A DNA stretch of 64,000 nt from the NCBI GenBank assembly GCA_021018995.1, contig CM037587.1, positions 61,540,104 through 61,604,103 of the forward strand, given 5' to 3'. The translations under genes and the position numbers were made by a program. Shown here piece after piece: positions 21,666 through 33,530 of this stretch (positions within the stretch are counted from its first letter, which is position 1; each line of letters starts with the position of its first letter). The DNA comes from Chloranthus sessilifolius. Lineage: Eukaryota; Streptophyta; Magnoliopsida; Chloranthales; Chloranthaceae. Below the pieces are notes generated by a model, which saw only the letters and a program-made list of their open reading frames with translations, did not search any database and was not told the origin of the DNA.

Positions 21666-24094
21666 TGTTAAGACTTGAAAAGTACCACTTTTAACCCCTT
21701 AACTTAATCTCTGTTAGACCCTTAATCATTTAATAAATGTGTGTTAAGCCCAGTTTGTAGGTAATAAGTAGCAGCTACAGATAAGGCCCTAACCATGTCA
21801 AGAAGCTTACTTTTGCCCCAGGAGTTCCTCAGAAGAAAGGAAGTTGGACCCAGACAGAGAATTGGCTGCAGCATAGGCACAGCACAGCAGCAACAAGTCA
21901 AGAAGTGAGTCTCGCGCAGATGTTGCAGGGTTCAATTGAATCAGAAATAGTGCTTCGCGCAGTTGTCGCAGGTTTCTGAAGGCAGCACACCAATTGCTCA
22001 CGCTGTTCTCACCCAGATTGATGACAAAAGGGATTAAAAAGCAGACTTTGCGCAGTTCTCGTGAGGCTTAGTTGGAAGCTCTCGCGCAGTCTCACGCAGT
22101 CTCGCACAACTCAAGGGAGGAGAATTTAATCTTCGCACAATTCATTGAGGAGAGAGAGCTCTAAGCATTCCTGCGCACAGCTGTCGCACAGTGGCCGTGG
22201 GATGCAGATCTTCAGGGAACTGCTCACGTAATCCAGAGGCCTATGCACATTGCTTCTTCGCGAGGATCCCCGCGAGATTCACCAAGGAATGAACTGTGTG
22301 CGAGATTCTCGCGCCATTCAAATGGAAAGCGCAATCTCGCGATGACCAAACCATCTATCCCGCGACTGTAAGAGCTTTAAGTCAATTCATTCCCTCGACG
22401 CCAACTCTATCACGCGACAAGCCCTGGAAATCCTTGCTACCTAGCGAGGCTTGGGATCTTAACCTTCCACCACTTCTGTAGGGGAGGTCAGGGAACTTCC
22501 AGAGCTAGGGCACGCACTCTAATGCTCCAATCTTCGTGCACACGCCTTGAGGCATCCAAGGAACAGTAATGGGCCATGTTTGCATCATTAAAATTAGGGT
22601 TTTCCTAACCCTAATACTCACACAGTCGACTGCTATATAAGCCTAAGCCTAGTTTAGGTTGAAGGAGGTTGTTCTTCTTGAATCGACTGTATAGTTCCAG
22701 TAGGCTAAGGTTAGGGTTTAGGCAGCTTCTTTTTCCTTTTTCTTCTCTCCATAGTCCAGCACTTGCTGGCTATGCCTTTGTATGTTTATTTGGAACAATT
22801 TTAATAGTGTTTTATAATCGGATCTTATGCATGTATGGGATTGATGTTTGAGGGTTATTCTGTACAAGGCTGCTGCCTGGAGATCCTCCATTGCTAAGTT
22901 GTATTGTAAGCATTGGAGGATTGTTTTTAAGGATTTATTTAGATCCAAGTGACCTGTGTGTCCAGGTTAGGCACATTACAGGCCTATGCCCCACCACAGG
23001 ATCCACTAAATCTAAATCCCCATGGGAGCTTGAGCTGGTAGCCTTGTGAACATGGGGGTGGCAGTAATCTACTTGTTCTGTCTCAAACCTCTGTGAGAAG
23101 GATAGCCTCTGTGGATAGTCTGTGACCATTTAAGTGGACAGGTTATAGCCCTAGGGTGAGGCCAATCCACAGATCTAAGACAGATTCTTCTTCTCTGCAC
23201 TTGTACTTCTAGCCCTGTGAGAGATTGTGCAGAGACAGACTCCCCTGTATTTGTATAGACCCACCATCAGATGGTAGATCTAATCTGGCTGTAGAGATTA
23301 TAGGCTTGTGACGGGATCACTGCTGTCTTTCTAAAGCAGTGAACAGCTAGACCTAAAGCTAGTACTCAACCTCTTATTGGTCATGTGTGTCCAGGCTAGT
23401 GCATATTGCAGACCCAGCCCCACACACAGAACTTTAGAGGTTGAGGTTCCTATGGATTCTTGAGCTGGTAGCCTAGAAGAAGTAGTGCCTACAATGATAA
23501 ACTTGTTCTGACCCATCTCTAGACTGTGGTTCCCCTATTGGATAGTCTGTGACCATTTAAGTGGACAGGTTATAGCCATAAGGGATTGGATCAGGGCACA
23601 GTGGTGAGTTGGATCCTTTCTCCTCTTTGGTGATAATGTAGCCATTAGACAGGATTTCTATAGCAGCAGATCTGAGTCTGAGTTATAAGACCCATCAGAT
23701 CTGTACCTAATAGCTTACTTCTCACCCTTTTATATTTATTATCTCACACTCCATCATTCTTCTCAACCATTTATGTAGTTTAGGAAATAGGTTACCATAG
23801 GATTTAAACAATAGTGACCTTAAATCCCCTTCCATTAAGGATTGCCAAATTTGTAGTCAGATCTGGAGGGCCTACTAAAGATAGCTCCATTGGAGCTTCA
23901 GATCATTTTTCCCTATGGGACAAACTCTTACTTATTAAAACTTGCTACAACAACAGGCCCTATATCTTGTTGGTTTGTGTATTTTTAGACTTGCTGCTAT
24001 GTAGATTTCAATCCACCTTTGATTTATTTTCACTAACACATTCTTATCACTGTTTTCAATAAAGTTAGCAGCAAGCATTTAAAATATTCTAACA
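21666..24094 (+). mobile_element. Ath2 3' LTR (2,429 bp)
   Basis: It starts TGTTAAGACT and ends TTCTAACA at 24094. The telobox AGGGTTT is at 22596-22602 and the TATA box CTATATAA at 22633-22640. TCGCG-derived motifs, many decayed to TCACG or TCGTG, occupy about 21910-22440. It groups with the Ath3 LTRs but lacks about 80 bases present there (46068-46150). The next five bases (TAGAC) would be the target duplication; the partner copy is outside the window. Confidence 0.88.
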
Positions 24095-24744
24095 TAGACT
24101 AGTTAGTCTCAGCCAACCCTTGGAAGAAGCTTTACGCTATCGATCAATTGGATACCACGTGATGAGGACACTTCCATAATAAATCCTCCATCCGTTCCTA
24201 GCTCTCATGAAAAAATTCTCCTGGCTTTTGCCTAAAGTCTTGAATTGCTTGACGGATTTATTTTGTTTTACCAATTAGGACGTACTCGCCCAAGAACATG
24301 GACTGCAATTCCTCCCATCCAGTAATACTTCTAGTAGGTAATGAAATTAACCATGCATTCTCTATATCTTTGAGTGAGAATAGGAACAGAAGTAGTTTTA
24401 TGGCCTCTTTGTTGGCAGTCGATAATTGCAACACTGTGCAAAGCTCTATGAAGTCCCTCAGATGCTAGTAGGGATCTTCTCGATCAAGCCCATGAAAGGT
24501 CGATACAAATTAAAGTGTATGGAGCTTGATTTCATAATTTTGGCCCGCAGGCACCTCTAGTATAACTATACAAGAGGGCTCGGCCAGAGCTATTGGGTTA
24601 AAATGTGCTTAGATTGACAAATCGCCAGCCATAACTAAGGATTCTCTTGTGGGTATTCGGTGTGATGCTAAATTATGCATGCAAGTTCTTTCAATTTCTG
24701 GATCACACTTGAAGAAGTCTAGGCTTCTAGATCGGGTGTGATTT
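24095..24744 (-). pseudogene. gag: AthR gag (N-terminal and capsid-core part)
   Basis: The minus-strand translation gives a DPEIERT motif, then FHGLDREDPY, LLFLFSLKD and SITGWEELQSMFL in one collinear order. This is the signature of the retrotransposon gag family (PF03732 type) found in Athila elements; compare Ath3 FHGLSKEDPYKH and HFPFSLKD. Several stops and at least one frame change are present. The gene is cut by the Ath2 LTR terminus at 24094/24095. Confidence 0.75.
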
Positions 24745-24987
24745 ATGCAAAAAGAAGAATTATATTTATGTATATATTATTTTATTTTTATTTTTTATTC
24801 TAGAAGGTAGGAGAGAGAACAAATCTAAGCCTCGAGCTTCTCTCATTAGGGGAAGTTGAAACTCCGATTCGTCACTCTGAATAAACCTGCAAAAGGTTTA
24901 AGAAGTGATCAAAGAAAATTAAAAATATCAAGAAATATGAAAAGGGAAAGATAAATACTTGTCTTCTTAAATTAATATAAATAAACT

Positions 24988-25006
24988 ATCCCCAGCAATG
25001 GCACCA
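24988..25006 (-). other. AthR primer-binding site (tRNA-Asp type)
   Basis: On the minus strand this reads TGGTGCCATTGCTGGGGAT, which differs from the plant tRNA-Asp 3'-end complement (TGGCGCCGTTGCCGGGGAT) at three positions. It sits just inside the LTR, which fixes the element's orientation. Confidence 0.8.
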
Positions 25007-25012
25007 AAACCT

Positions 25013-26437
25013 TGGTCACGCTACTTTTATGTATCATTAATTAAGTCTTAACCTATTGCAAGCGCACAATGGAAATTGTAGGACTAGTATAGGATCGTTC
25101 CCACGAAGAAATGATTTTCTATATTAACTTAATTTTTCTGAAAACCTATATTTATCTTTTAAGTTCCTAAACCTGGAGAAATATGAATAAAAGAATTGTT
25201 TCTTAATCTAATTTGCAAAAAATAAATCCTAATCCTCCTTCAGATTATGGTCGTCAATCACAATCTTCAGTTACCGGACCTTTATAAATTTAAACAGTAC
25301 CGTTACACTATATGACAAGTTTTCTAACATTGGTTGTCAATCAATACTAAAATCCTATCAATAGTGATTTAATCTTATCAACAATCTCCTAAAACTTGGG
25401 CATCAATCAAATTTTAGAAAATTGAAGATGGAAAAGTAAAAATCGTTATACTAATCTGCAAACTTCAACCTGGGTCGTCAATTCAAATTAAAATTGGGAG
25501 ATATTTACAAAGCAGGAAATTATAATAAAATAAATCTAAATTAGAAAGCAGTAAAATTATATCTTTCACCCCTCAGCCGCAGTCGTCAATTGCTTCTGAG
25601 AAACTATAGATTTCTACTCTAATCTTCAACTCCCAATTGCAGTCGTTAATAGCTCTTGAGAAACTTTTGATATCTAATCTACAAAGTAATAAAAGTCTAC
25701 TATAAATTTGATCAGAAGAAAATCCAATCTCAGTTGTCAATTGATCTTGTGAATTTCTTCGATATCTATTCCTACACCGGGCTCTCTTATTTATAGATCA
25801 TAAGAAGTCGGTTTACAAGTTCTAATTCTAATAAAAGAAATAAAAATATTTCTATTATAACTCTGATTCTTTCTTTATCTTTTCCTTGCTTTCCTTGTTT
25901 CGATGTACTTCTGGATTATTCCTTTTTATTCAATGATAGTGATCTTCTGGAGTCTATCTCCATCAATCTTCTCAGATCCGTGATATGCCAAACTTCTAAT
26001 TCAAGAGTTCTTCTAATTCAGTGCATGTTGCCATGTTGGTGTAGATCTTCACATGATCCGCGGTAGCAGTAGCAGTAGGAAAGCTTTTACAATCCTAAAT
26101 TATGATTGTCTCTTTTCTTTTATTTCGGGAAAATTATATATCATGATTTTCTATCTTTCATAGCTTTCTCCCTGGACGATTCTCTGAATTACGATTGTTC
26201 ACTTTTCTTCTATATCGCTTCAACTTTTTGATCATCTTCTAAAAAATCGTAAATTACGATTTCTTATTTTCTTCTTTAGTAACAGTGCTCAGTCGTCTTT
26301 TACGATTTTCTAGCTTTCAGTATATAATGAATCGTCTTGTTATGCTCAATCGTCTTTTATTGCTCTTTTGAGTTCATTTTGGCTAATATTAACACTTTGG
26401 CTCTCTTTTACTGATTTTCTTTAATATTTGCACATCA
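25013..26437 (-). mobile_element. AthR 5' LTR (edges approximate)
   Basis: It lies directly upstream (minus sense) of the PBS. A minus-strand TATA box, CTATAAATAAGAGAG, lies at about 25783-25797. The R/U5 part (25240-25760) contains about seven irregular copies of a GTCGTCAAT-type motif spaced 60-105 bases apart. The U3 part (26090-26300) has repeats built on TTACGATTGT followed by TTTTCTT. No ORF is supported. The outer edge was chosen at a TG and could be off by tens of bases. Confidence 0.55.
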
Positions 26438-26757
26438 TTAACTTATTAGTAGCAAACTAAGTCCTACCGTCACTAAGTTAAGGGTAATAAATTGGTTATG
26501 TGACTGATCAATCACCACTAGGGCCGGTTGTCGGCGCCCTCTTCGACGATGATCACCAAAACAAGGTTCACCCCTGTACTACCTAGAAAGACGCGACGGT
26601 AAAAGTAGAAGACCTTCCAAAGATGCTGGACGAATACATGGCCAAGAGAAATCACCCTGACCTATCATTCAGATTCAATAGGTTCTATTAGGATCCCGAG
26701 TTTAACCTACCTACGACATTCAAACCCCCAAAAGTTCAGCAAGTACAACGACACAAG
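26438..26757 (+). pseudogene. gag: TatH gag, N-terminal piece
   Basis: From about 26540 one frame encodes VEDLPKMLDEYMAKRNHPDL, then TTFKPPK and, after a one-base shift, KFSKYNDT up to the TatN LTR at 26758. The K(F/Y)xKYNDT box is the usual start of the gag core in Tat-type elements (compare FDKYNGTGNP in TatN). The frame continues in phase at 39206 once TatN and a 5-bp duplication are discounted. About 100 bases to its left are unassigned. Confidence 0.6.
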
Positions 26758-28190
26758 TGTAGACACCAAAATTTGTCCCAAGGCCCAATCGAGACATACT
26801 TCGAGAGAGGCGCACCCTCGAGCTTTGGATAGCATTCTCAAACCTTTAGGAATCATCCTAAAATCCTTAAGAATCATCCCAAATACTTAGGAATCAACCC
26901 CAATCTTCCAGGATCCCTTAGAACTCGTCCCGGACAAGTTTCTAAACCCTCCTGAGAAGTAGTTGGAAAGAAGAGTGCTAAAATTTACACAGACCTCTGC
27001 TGGAGCTGATTTGATATCATTGGAAAGAGAACTTCTCCAGCTCTCTATCGGGCTAAGAATCACCTCAATCAGAGTTATATATAAGAAGTTATGGTAATTT
27101 GAAAATCGGGCAGCTTTGACTCAATGTTGCTTGGCGCAACTATTAGTTGTGCCAAGCAATTTTTTCCCCAAAAATGGCTTGGTACAACTAATAGTTGTGC
27201 CAATTATAGGTGGGACCCTTTTCAGGCTCTAAACTTCTAGACACTGTAGCTTTGCTTGGCGCATCTAATACATGTACCCGACTTAGCTACAGTAACTGAT
27301 GGCTTTTTGCTTGAAAATGGCTTTTGGGGTTTGACTTGTTGACCATCTCTAAGTTTGGGATGGCTTTCATTAGGATTGTTGCACCCATATTTACCCAATT
27401 TGCAACCCTTTAGTCATTTGAAACCTCACCCTATCATCCACCATTAAACCTAACCTTCACACCTTTCCAAGCTCTTGAAAACCTTGGAAACCTTAGATGC
27501 TAGATTACCTAATTGCTAAACCCAATTAGCACCTAAGTAGCCTCCTAACCTCCCCTGTTCCTATACATAGAGAGGCACCCCTCCCTTTACAAATGCTTGA
27601 AAATTTTCCCAAAAGTGAGAAAAGATTAAGAGAGACCTTTTCCCCCTTTGGTGTCCCAATCCCATATAAAATTCAAAATTGATTAAAACTCATTTTCCAC
27701 CATCAACGACGCTCTCACGTGAAGGACCACATCAGTGCTACAAGGGCCCGAGAGCTCTGGTTCTCCTCTCTAATCCTCTACCTTCTTTGGCTTTTCCCCT
27801 ATCATAGAATTGAGCCGTTATGTTGCCCAAATTTTGGTAAGCGGGAAGGGCTCAATATGATCGGTGTGCCTTGGGCAAGGGGAAATGCCGCTCATTTTGC
27901 TTCTTTTATATATATATATATTATATAAGCCAGTCCCACATAGACCCAGCTATAGTAGAGACCGCTTACGAGAGGGTTGATCAGGCGTCTAACACCTTCC
28001 CCGATCGATAATCGAAGCCCCCACCCAAGAGCCTTTGGCGTAGACCGGTGAATTAGAGTCATATTTGGCACTTCGGTGCATTTAATATTGATTTGGGTTT
28101 CTCGGGACACCAAAAGCTCCGGGTGGTGACTCTTTATTTTTCATACGAGCACATCGTCATGACGGATCGTCAAAAATCCACGGTTGCACA
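26758..28190 (+). mobile_element. TatN 5' LTR (1,433 bp)
   Basis: It begins TGTAGACACC, the usual start of Tat-lineage LTRs, and ends GGTTGCACA before the PBS. It aligns with 37633-39200 but lacks about 113 bases (equivalent to 38593-38705). Its TATA is changed to CTATACATAGAG near 27568, where the 3' LTR has CTATAAATAGAG. A short (TA)n tract lies near 27907-27927. Confidence 0.92.
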
Positions 28191-28192
28191 GA

Positions 28193-28210
28193 TGGCAACT
28201 CGGTTGGGGA
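28193..28210 (+). other. TatN primer-binding site
   Basis: TGGCAACTCGGTTGGGGA starts two bases after the LTR. It is a slightly decayed form of the TGGCGACTC-type site common in Tat/Ogre elements, usually assigned to tRNA-Arg (family knowledge, not tested here). Confidence 0.7.
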
Positions 28211-29267
28211 GGTCTTAGAGTTTCTACTTGAAGTTGGCCCTTTGTTTTTTTTTTTGCATGTATTTTTCTTATTTTTACTAACTTTTGTTATTTCTTTTTC
28301 ATTTTTGTATTCACCCCTACAATTTCGTCATTTTTTACTTACCCCTATTTTTTTGTCATTTACACGCCTTAGTCAATTGGTGGGCCTACTTGAGCCGATT
28401 GGTGGGCTTCTTGATAATTTAGCTTCATTTTTGTCATTTAAATGCTTTAGCCGTTTGGCGGGCTTACTTGAGCATTTACGTTTCAATCATTTACACCCCT
28501 TAGCCTTTTAGCAGGCAATTTGTTAAATTAGCGTCATATACAAACAGCGGACACCGACCTGTAGAGGCGGCACGGGATTGTCACAACCCGTTTTTGAACA
28601 TTAAGAAAACTCTGCTTTTAAAAGTGAATTTAAACTTGAACCTTAAAAGTGAACTAAGGAACTTAATTCATTTTTGCGTGGGTAGATTTTAAAGCGAGGG
28701 AATTTTAGCAGCAATATAAACGTCCTGGTTCTTAGTACGGCGGCAACCCCTAGTGTGATGATCCTAAAAAGAACCACCCCATCCAGTATCTAAGAAGGCA
28801 TTCATGCTGAACGTATATCGGGTGGGTGACCGAACTTGTTACTAAGCCTAAAACCTTGGGGAGAGCGTTAGAGGAATCGAAAAAGCCTTGTATCCTTTAG
28901 GCACAAAAAGGAGGGACCCGAAAAGTCAAGAAAAAGTCCCAAGGGGCATTGCCTTGACCCCCCGCTTAGTAGTTTTTTTAGACTCTCGATAAATCCCACA
29001 CCCTTGACACCCAAAACGCCCTCGCCGGTCAAGAGAGATTGCCCTCTTATTAACTCTTCTGAGGGATCGAGTTGTCACGTGTATTTCCGTGCCTCCACAT
29101 AGATCAAAGGATTCCCTTTGATTCTTCAAGAGTGCATTGGGATCCTGTCATGGAAGGCATTAGGGGTGTTCACACCATCAGAAAAGGGGGTTCTCATCAT
29201 CATCATTCAAAAATCACCGCCAAAATAAAAAAATCAGGAAAATCAAAAATCCAAAAATGGAGAGTTT
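28211..29267 (+). other. TatN 5' untranslated leader
   Basis: This is about 1 kb without a supported gene. T-rich sequence with three loose repeats around CACxCCTTAGxCxxTTxGxxGGC lies between 28350 and 28520. A stretch at 28740-28830 has a vague likeness to 5S rRNA, which I do not accept. Long leaders are usual in Tat elements. Confidence 0.5.
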
Positions 29268-31150
29268 GTGGTGTCAGAACAACGGCATCGCCTTATCCTT
29301 CCTCATCCCTTAGGGGAAGGAGAAGATGGGTTTTCGGTCTTCACCCGAGGAACCCGTACCCAACAAACTATTTCATGGGCAGTTGATCCGGCCTACGCCA
29401 ACCCCGATTCATCCCCACCATCTTCCCCATCACATTCCCACATGGAGGAAATATCCCTCTCTAGTCCTTCCACCCAATCCCAATTCAATGTCACCGGACC
29501 ATTCAGCGCACCCATCTTTCCATCTACCACCACTCAAAATCCACCCCATTTTTCATCCACAACTACCCAAAATCCATCCGCATCCATCCCACATTTTCCC
29601 AATTTTTCCTCCAATCCAAATACCCCTAATTTTCCCCCATCCATATCCACTCAAGACGCCTCCACATTTCCATCCACGCCCACTCCAGATACACCCCATT
29701 TTCCCACATCAAATCCAAGTACACCCATACCCAACCCATCCACCATGCACAATTTTCCCCCATTCACATCCAATATACCTCATTTTTCATCCACTTCCAC
29801 CATACCCAATTTTCCACATCCATCCACACAACACACATCCCAATTCTCCACATCAACCAAAAATTTACCCTTTTTCCCATCGACATCCCCCATGCACAAT
29901 CTTCTCCAATCCCCTCCAAATACACCCAATCTTCCCTCCACATTAAATCAACATACCCCACACATTCCCCCATCTACCCAAGCAATGCTCCATTTCCCTT
30001 CCACATCCACTCAAAATCTCCCCCATCTTACCTCCACATCCATCCATATCATTCCTAATTCTCCCACATCAATCCAACAAGCCCCTAACTTTCCCACATC
30101 GGTCCAACAAACACCCCAACTTCCCTCCACATCCAATCCAAAATTTTCCCCCATTTTCTCACATACACCCAAGCAATGCCCAATTTATCCCAATCTCTTC
30201 CAAATACACTCAATTTCCCCTTATTTATCTAAAATCCACCACATCTCCCTACATCTACCCGGGTCATGCCCAATTTTCTCCAATCCACCTAAATAATGCC
30301 CAACTTTTCGTCATCAACCATGCATAATTTTCCCACCTCTACCTAGGTCATGCCCAGTTTCTCTCATACATCCCCCTCATTAGGTGAGCCATCCACTTCC
30401 AACCCCATACCTGACCCCATGGCCATGATGAATGAGATGGTCCGGGCTTACACTAGTTGGAAAGCCTCCAAAAATATCCCCCCTCATTCTCACCACACAT
30501 CTTCCAACCCATCATACACACTCCCAAGTATCCATGCTTCATTAAACCCACCAAGGCCCAATGGCCCAACCACCCACCAAGGCCCAATGGCCCAAACCCC
30601 CATCATCCACACCCGACAAGGCCCAACGGGCCAGACCCATCAACGTCCAATGGGTTAGACCGACCAATGCCTAATGGGTCAGACCCATCAAGGCCTAATG
30701 GGCTAGACCCTTTAAGGCCCAATGGGCCATACTTTTAAGGCCCAACGGCTAGACCCACCAACGCCCCATGGGCCAAACCCACCAAGACCCAATGGGCCAG
30801 ACCCAACAAAGCCCAATAGGCCGAGATTCCCAAGGCCTTATGGCCTAAACCCCCCCAAGTTCCTTACCCTATACCCAAGCCTAGCAAGACCTAAACCTTG
30901 GGTCCTCGTACCCATGCCCTCCATAATTCCCTCAATATCTCCCTCACACATAAACCTCCCACCCAACCCAAGGCGGGAGCCTAGCACCTATCCTCCATAA
31001 ACCCTAATTTACCCATACCCCTACACCCCAAAGCCATCTTCAAGCTTTTCCCCATACCCAATGGCTCCATCAGGTCCCACCCCAAAATCTAACATCCGCT
31101 CATCCCATCACTCCACAAAATTTCTCTCATATTCAATGGTCTCACCCAAC
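29268..31150 (+). pseudogene. gag: TatN gag, N-terminal low-complexity region
   Basis: A frame open for 342 codons (29268-30296) encodes a Pro/Ser/Thr/Asn/Phe-rich chain built on repeats like HFPSTSTQN. After a stop, 30350-30660 encodes a less repetitive part (PMAMMNEMVRAYTSWK). A second repeat array follows at about 30545-30840, with PNGP-type units. The position between the leader and the gag core makes this the gag N-terminal extension. Its function is unknown and its expansion is probably by slippage. Confidence 0.6.
30545..30840 (+). repeat. Tandem array of a ~26-bp GGCCCAATGGGCC unit
   Basis: About 11-12 degenerate units each contain the near-palindrome GGCCCAATGGGCC followed by AGACCCANCAA. 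It is part of the gag N-terminal region and would be translated as Pro-Asn-Gly-Pro repeats. TGGGCC is also the core of plant site II (TCP-bound) promoter elements, but there is no evidence of such use here. Confidence 0.85.
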
Positions 31151-32590
31151 CCCCATTCAGTCCATGCAGTCACAACAGGAGAATGCTGCCCTCATTGCAC
31201 CATATGTAGACTAGTAGTATGAAGAGGACGAGATTAGGAACAATGGGGCTTATGTTGGGGCAGTGGCCAACATTAATCCTCCACCCATGATCACCAATCT
31301 CCAAGTAGCACAGAGTGAAGCAAGACCTACTGCTGAGAAGATGACCCCCATGTCTAAGGAATCAGAGTAGTTGAAGGAGCAGCTAGACAAAATTTAGAAG
31401 CAGTTATTAAAAATGGGTGGTGCTGAAATCCATGCCACGGACTTCTCGAATTTGTGTTTATTTGTTGAGGTCCCCTTGCCTCCAAAATTTAAAATACCAA
31501 TTTTTGATAAGTATAACGGCACTGGCAATCCTATTGCACACCTCAAGTCCTACTGTGGGGACATGTGCCAATATGGAGGGGATGAAAGGTTATTGATAAA
31601 GGTATTTCAGAAGAGTTTAATTGGTCCGACCTTGAGGTGGTTTACATCCTTAGAACCATCTATGATAAAGACTTGAAAAGACTTGTTGCACTTATTTCAA
31701 GAGCAGTATGTCTATAACATAGATATTAAACCCCACAAGTCAGATCTAGCCCAACTAAAGCAGAAGCTTGACGAAGCATTCAGTGTCTACCTTGGGCGGT
31801 GGAGGGCATTCGCAGCTCAAGTTTGAAATAGAATACCCAATGATGAGCAAATCAAGATGATCTCAAAAAACACTCAGCCAGTCATCTCAGACTTCTTGAT
31901 ACACCAACAGTAATCCACCTTTACTGATTTAATAAGAAATGGCAACCGTTGCGAGGATGTAATAAGAGAGGGACGACTAAGCAAAAATGTAGTCAGTGGG
32001 GCCAGTTGGGTCCGCACATTTTTGAAACAGAGAACCGAGAGAAGAGTAGGAGCAGAAGTCCAAGCCATAATGACCACACAATCCACAGCAGTGCATGCTC
32101 CACCACCAACAAGTCAGGCTCTGAGGCAGAATAATGTCCCCTAGGGGCAGCAAACCCCCGAGCAGAGAAGGGCCCACCTTAACCGAGTATTTACTCCCTT
32201 AGGACAATCCCTAAATGCCCTCTTGCCATTGCTAATCGAGAAGGGCTTAGTTACTCAGCTTCAACCAAGGACCCCACTGAATCCAATTCTAAAAAATTAT
32301 GATCCCAGCACACACTGTAATTTCCATCAAGAGCCGGGACATCCAACTGATCAATGCTTTTCTTTGAAACACGCAATAGAGGATTTGATAGAGGCAGGGA
32401 AACTCATACCCCCAGCACCCCCCAAGCAAACTTGCACACCAATATCTTTCATGCACCGTTATCATCGCACCCACAGGGAGAAATGGGCCCAAGGGCCACC
32501 ATCAATATGTCGGAGGAAGAAATGGAAGAGTTTGATCCCTCAGAATACATCAGCATGGAAGAGAGTGTAGACTCACTAGGGTAATGGAAC
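31151..32590 (+). pseudogene. gag: TatN gag core with zinc-knuckle-like motif
   Basis: The gag core shows FDKYNGTGNPIAHL (about 31505), YCGDMCQYGGDERLL, FQKSLIGPTLRWFTSL (31610-31650) and FSVYLGRWRAFAAQV (about 31780-31825). A C-terminal CNFHQEPGHPTDQCFSLK motif (about 32320-32370) is the Tat-type variant of the zinc knuckle. It contains about seven in-frame stops (for example near 31215, 31367, 31396 and 31674) and frame changes. The order and motifs match Ogre/Tat gag. Confidence 0.8.
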
Positions 32591-33040
32591 CAAGGGTATG
32601 AGATCATAAGGGTGATCGAGCCATTGAATTTAACCAATTATATGCTAATTCCCCCTTAGGTAAGCAACAAAGGTATGGTCTCATTGGGGAAATTTGTCTC
32701 ATTCTTTAGTCAAGGGGCACATCACCATGATCGAATTGTGTCGAGTCGATTAATATGTTGAGCAGCCCTTGGCAGGCATAATTGTTCAAATGTCTTAAAT
32801 CCTGTCACGGGCTGAAGAAAATGGTTTAAAGAATTTCAAATTTTCAAAAAAAGAAAAGAGAAAACAACCTATAAAAAGTGAGATAAGCCCTTGACAGGCA
32901 ATACCATGTGTATATAGAGACCCGCTTTGCCAAGGGCCCATTTCCGAAAAAAAAGGAAATTCCAAAAAACTAAAAGAAATATAAAATAAACCAAAAATAA
33001 ATAAAAATTGTTGTCCTTTAAAAATCCTGATAAAATAAAA
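32591..33040 (+). other. TatN: gag-pol junction without a protease
   Basis: No D-T/S-G-A protease motif is found in any plus-strand frame here, where Tat elements normally have one. The segment is A-rich after 32815 and has no supported gene. A deletion of the protease is the simplest reading. Confidence 0.5.
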
Positions 33041-33530
33041 CAAAATGATGCATTAATTAAAAAACTAGTCCCACGTGAAATCGACCCCTTTCCTACAGAA
33101 ATATAAGAAGAGGTAGGAATTACGAGTCTGGATGAGGAAATCCCTACTGAGGGGCTCCCCAATGAGTTCCTTGACCAATTTACCGATTTTAAGCATGGCC
33201 TTACCCCGATTGTTGAAGAAATAGAGGACGTCAATCTAGGGATCTAGGAGATTCCTAGAATTACCAAGATTGGAACATCACTGTCTCTCGAGGAAAGAAA
33301 AAGTTTGATTGATTTCCTTCGGTCATACCAAGACGTCTTCGCATGGTCATACGAGGACATGCTTGGTTTGGATACTGATTTGGTCGAGCATGAGCTGTCG
33401 CCATATCTAGATGTTAAGCCGGTCAAGCAGAAGATGAGATGCCTCAAGCCAGAATGGATGATGAAAGAGAAGGATAGGTCATCAAACAGTATGATGCAAG
33501 GTTCTCTCACTAAGCATTCTCATCAAATCT
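33041..33530 (+). pseudogene. RT: TatN pol remnant: linker and first part of RT
   Basis: Recognisable Tat-type pre-RT sequence: SLSLEERKSLIDFLRSYQDV, FAWSYEDMLGLD and then PVKQKMRCLKPEW at the RT entry (33280-33460). The reading then breaks after a KQYD-like segment near 33490-33505. Palm motifs, including the catalytic aspartates, are absent. This is the left edge of a large internal deletion. Confidence 0.8.

Larger units (their letters stand above)
9195..24094 (+). mobile_element. Ath2: Athila-like retrotransposon, 5' end outside the window
   Basis: It resumes in gag at 9195, directly after the Ath1 LTR. Then follow protease, RT, RNase H, integrase, spacer, ORF3 (split by an inverted solo LTR), 3' non-coding region and 3' LTR ending AACA at 24094. 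Its 5' LTR, PBS and gag N-terminus are absent here and should lie left of Ath1 if the nesting is right. After 24094 the sequence becomes minus-strand gag of AthR, so Ath2 is inferred to have inserted into AthR. Confidence 0.85.
24095..26437 (-). mobile_element. AthR: minus-strand Athila-type element, 5' part
   Basis: Read on the minus strand from right to left, this shows an LTR, a PBS and the start of gag, cut at 24095 by Ath2. The rest of the element should lie beyond the left edge of the window. The right LTR edge is approximate (a candidate TG on the minus strand at 26437). To its right, TatH gag coding begins, so AthR is inferred to have inserted into TatH. Confidence 0.7.

Noticed and set aside
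28740-28850. Possible 5S rRNA-like stretch (GGGTGGGTGACC near the end)
   Set aside because: Only one short word fits the 5S 3' half. Box A/C spacing and the 5' half do not match, and it lies inside the TatN leader.
30545-30840. CRISPR-like array
   Set aside because: Units are adjacent and degenerate without unique spacers, and this is plant retrotransposon coding sequence.
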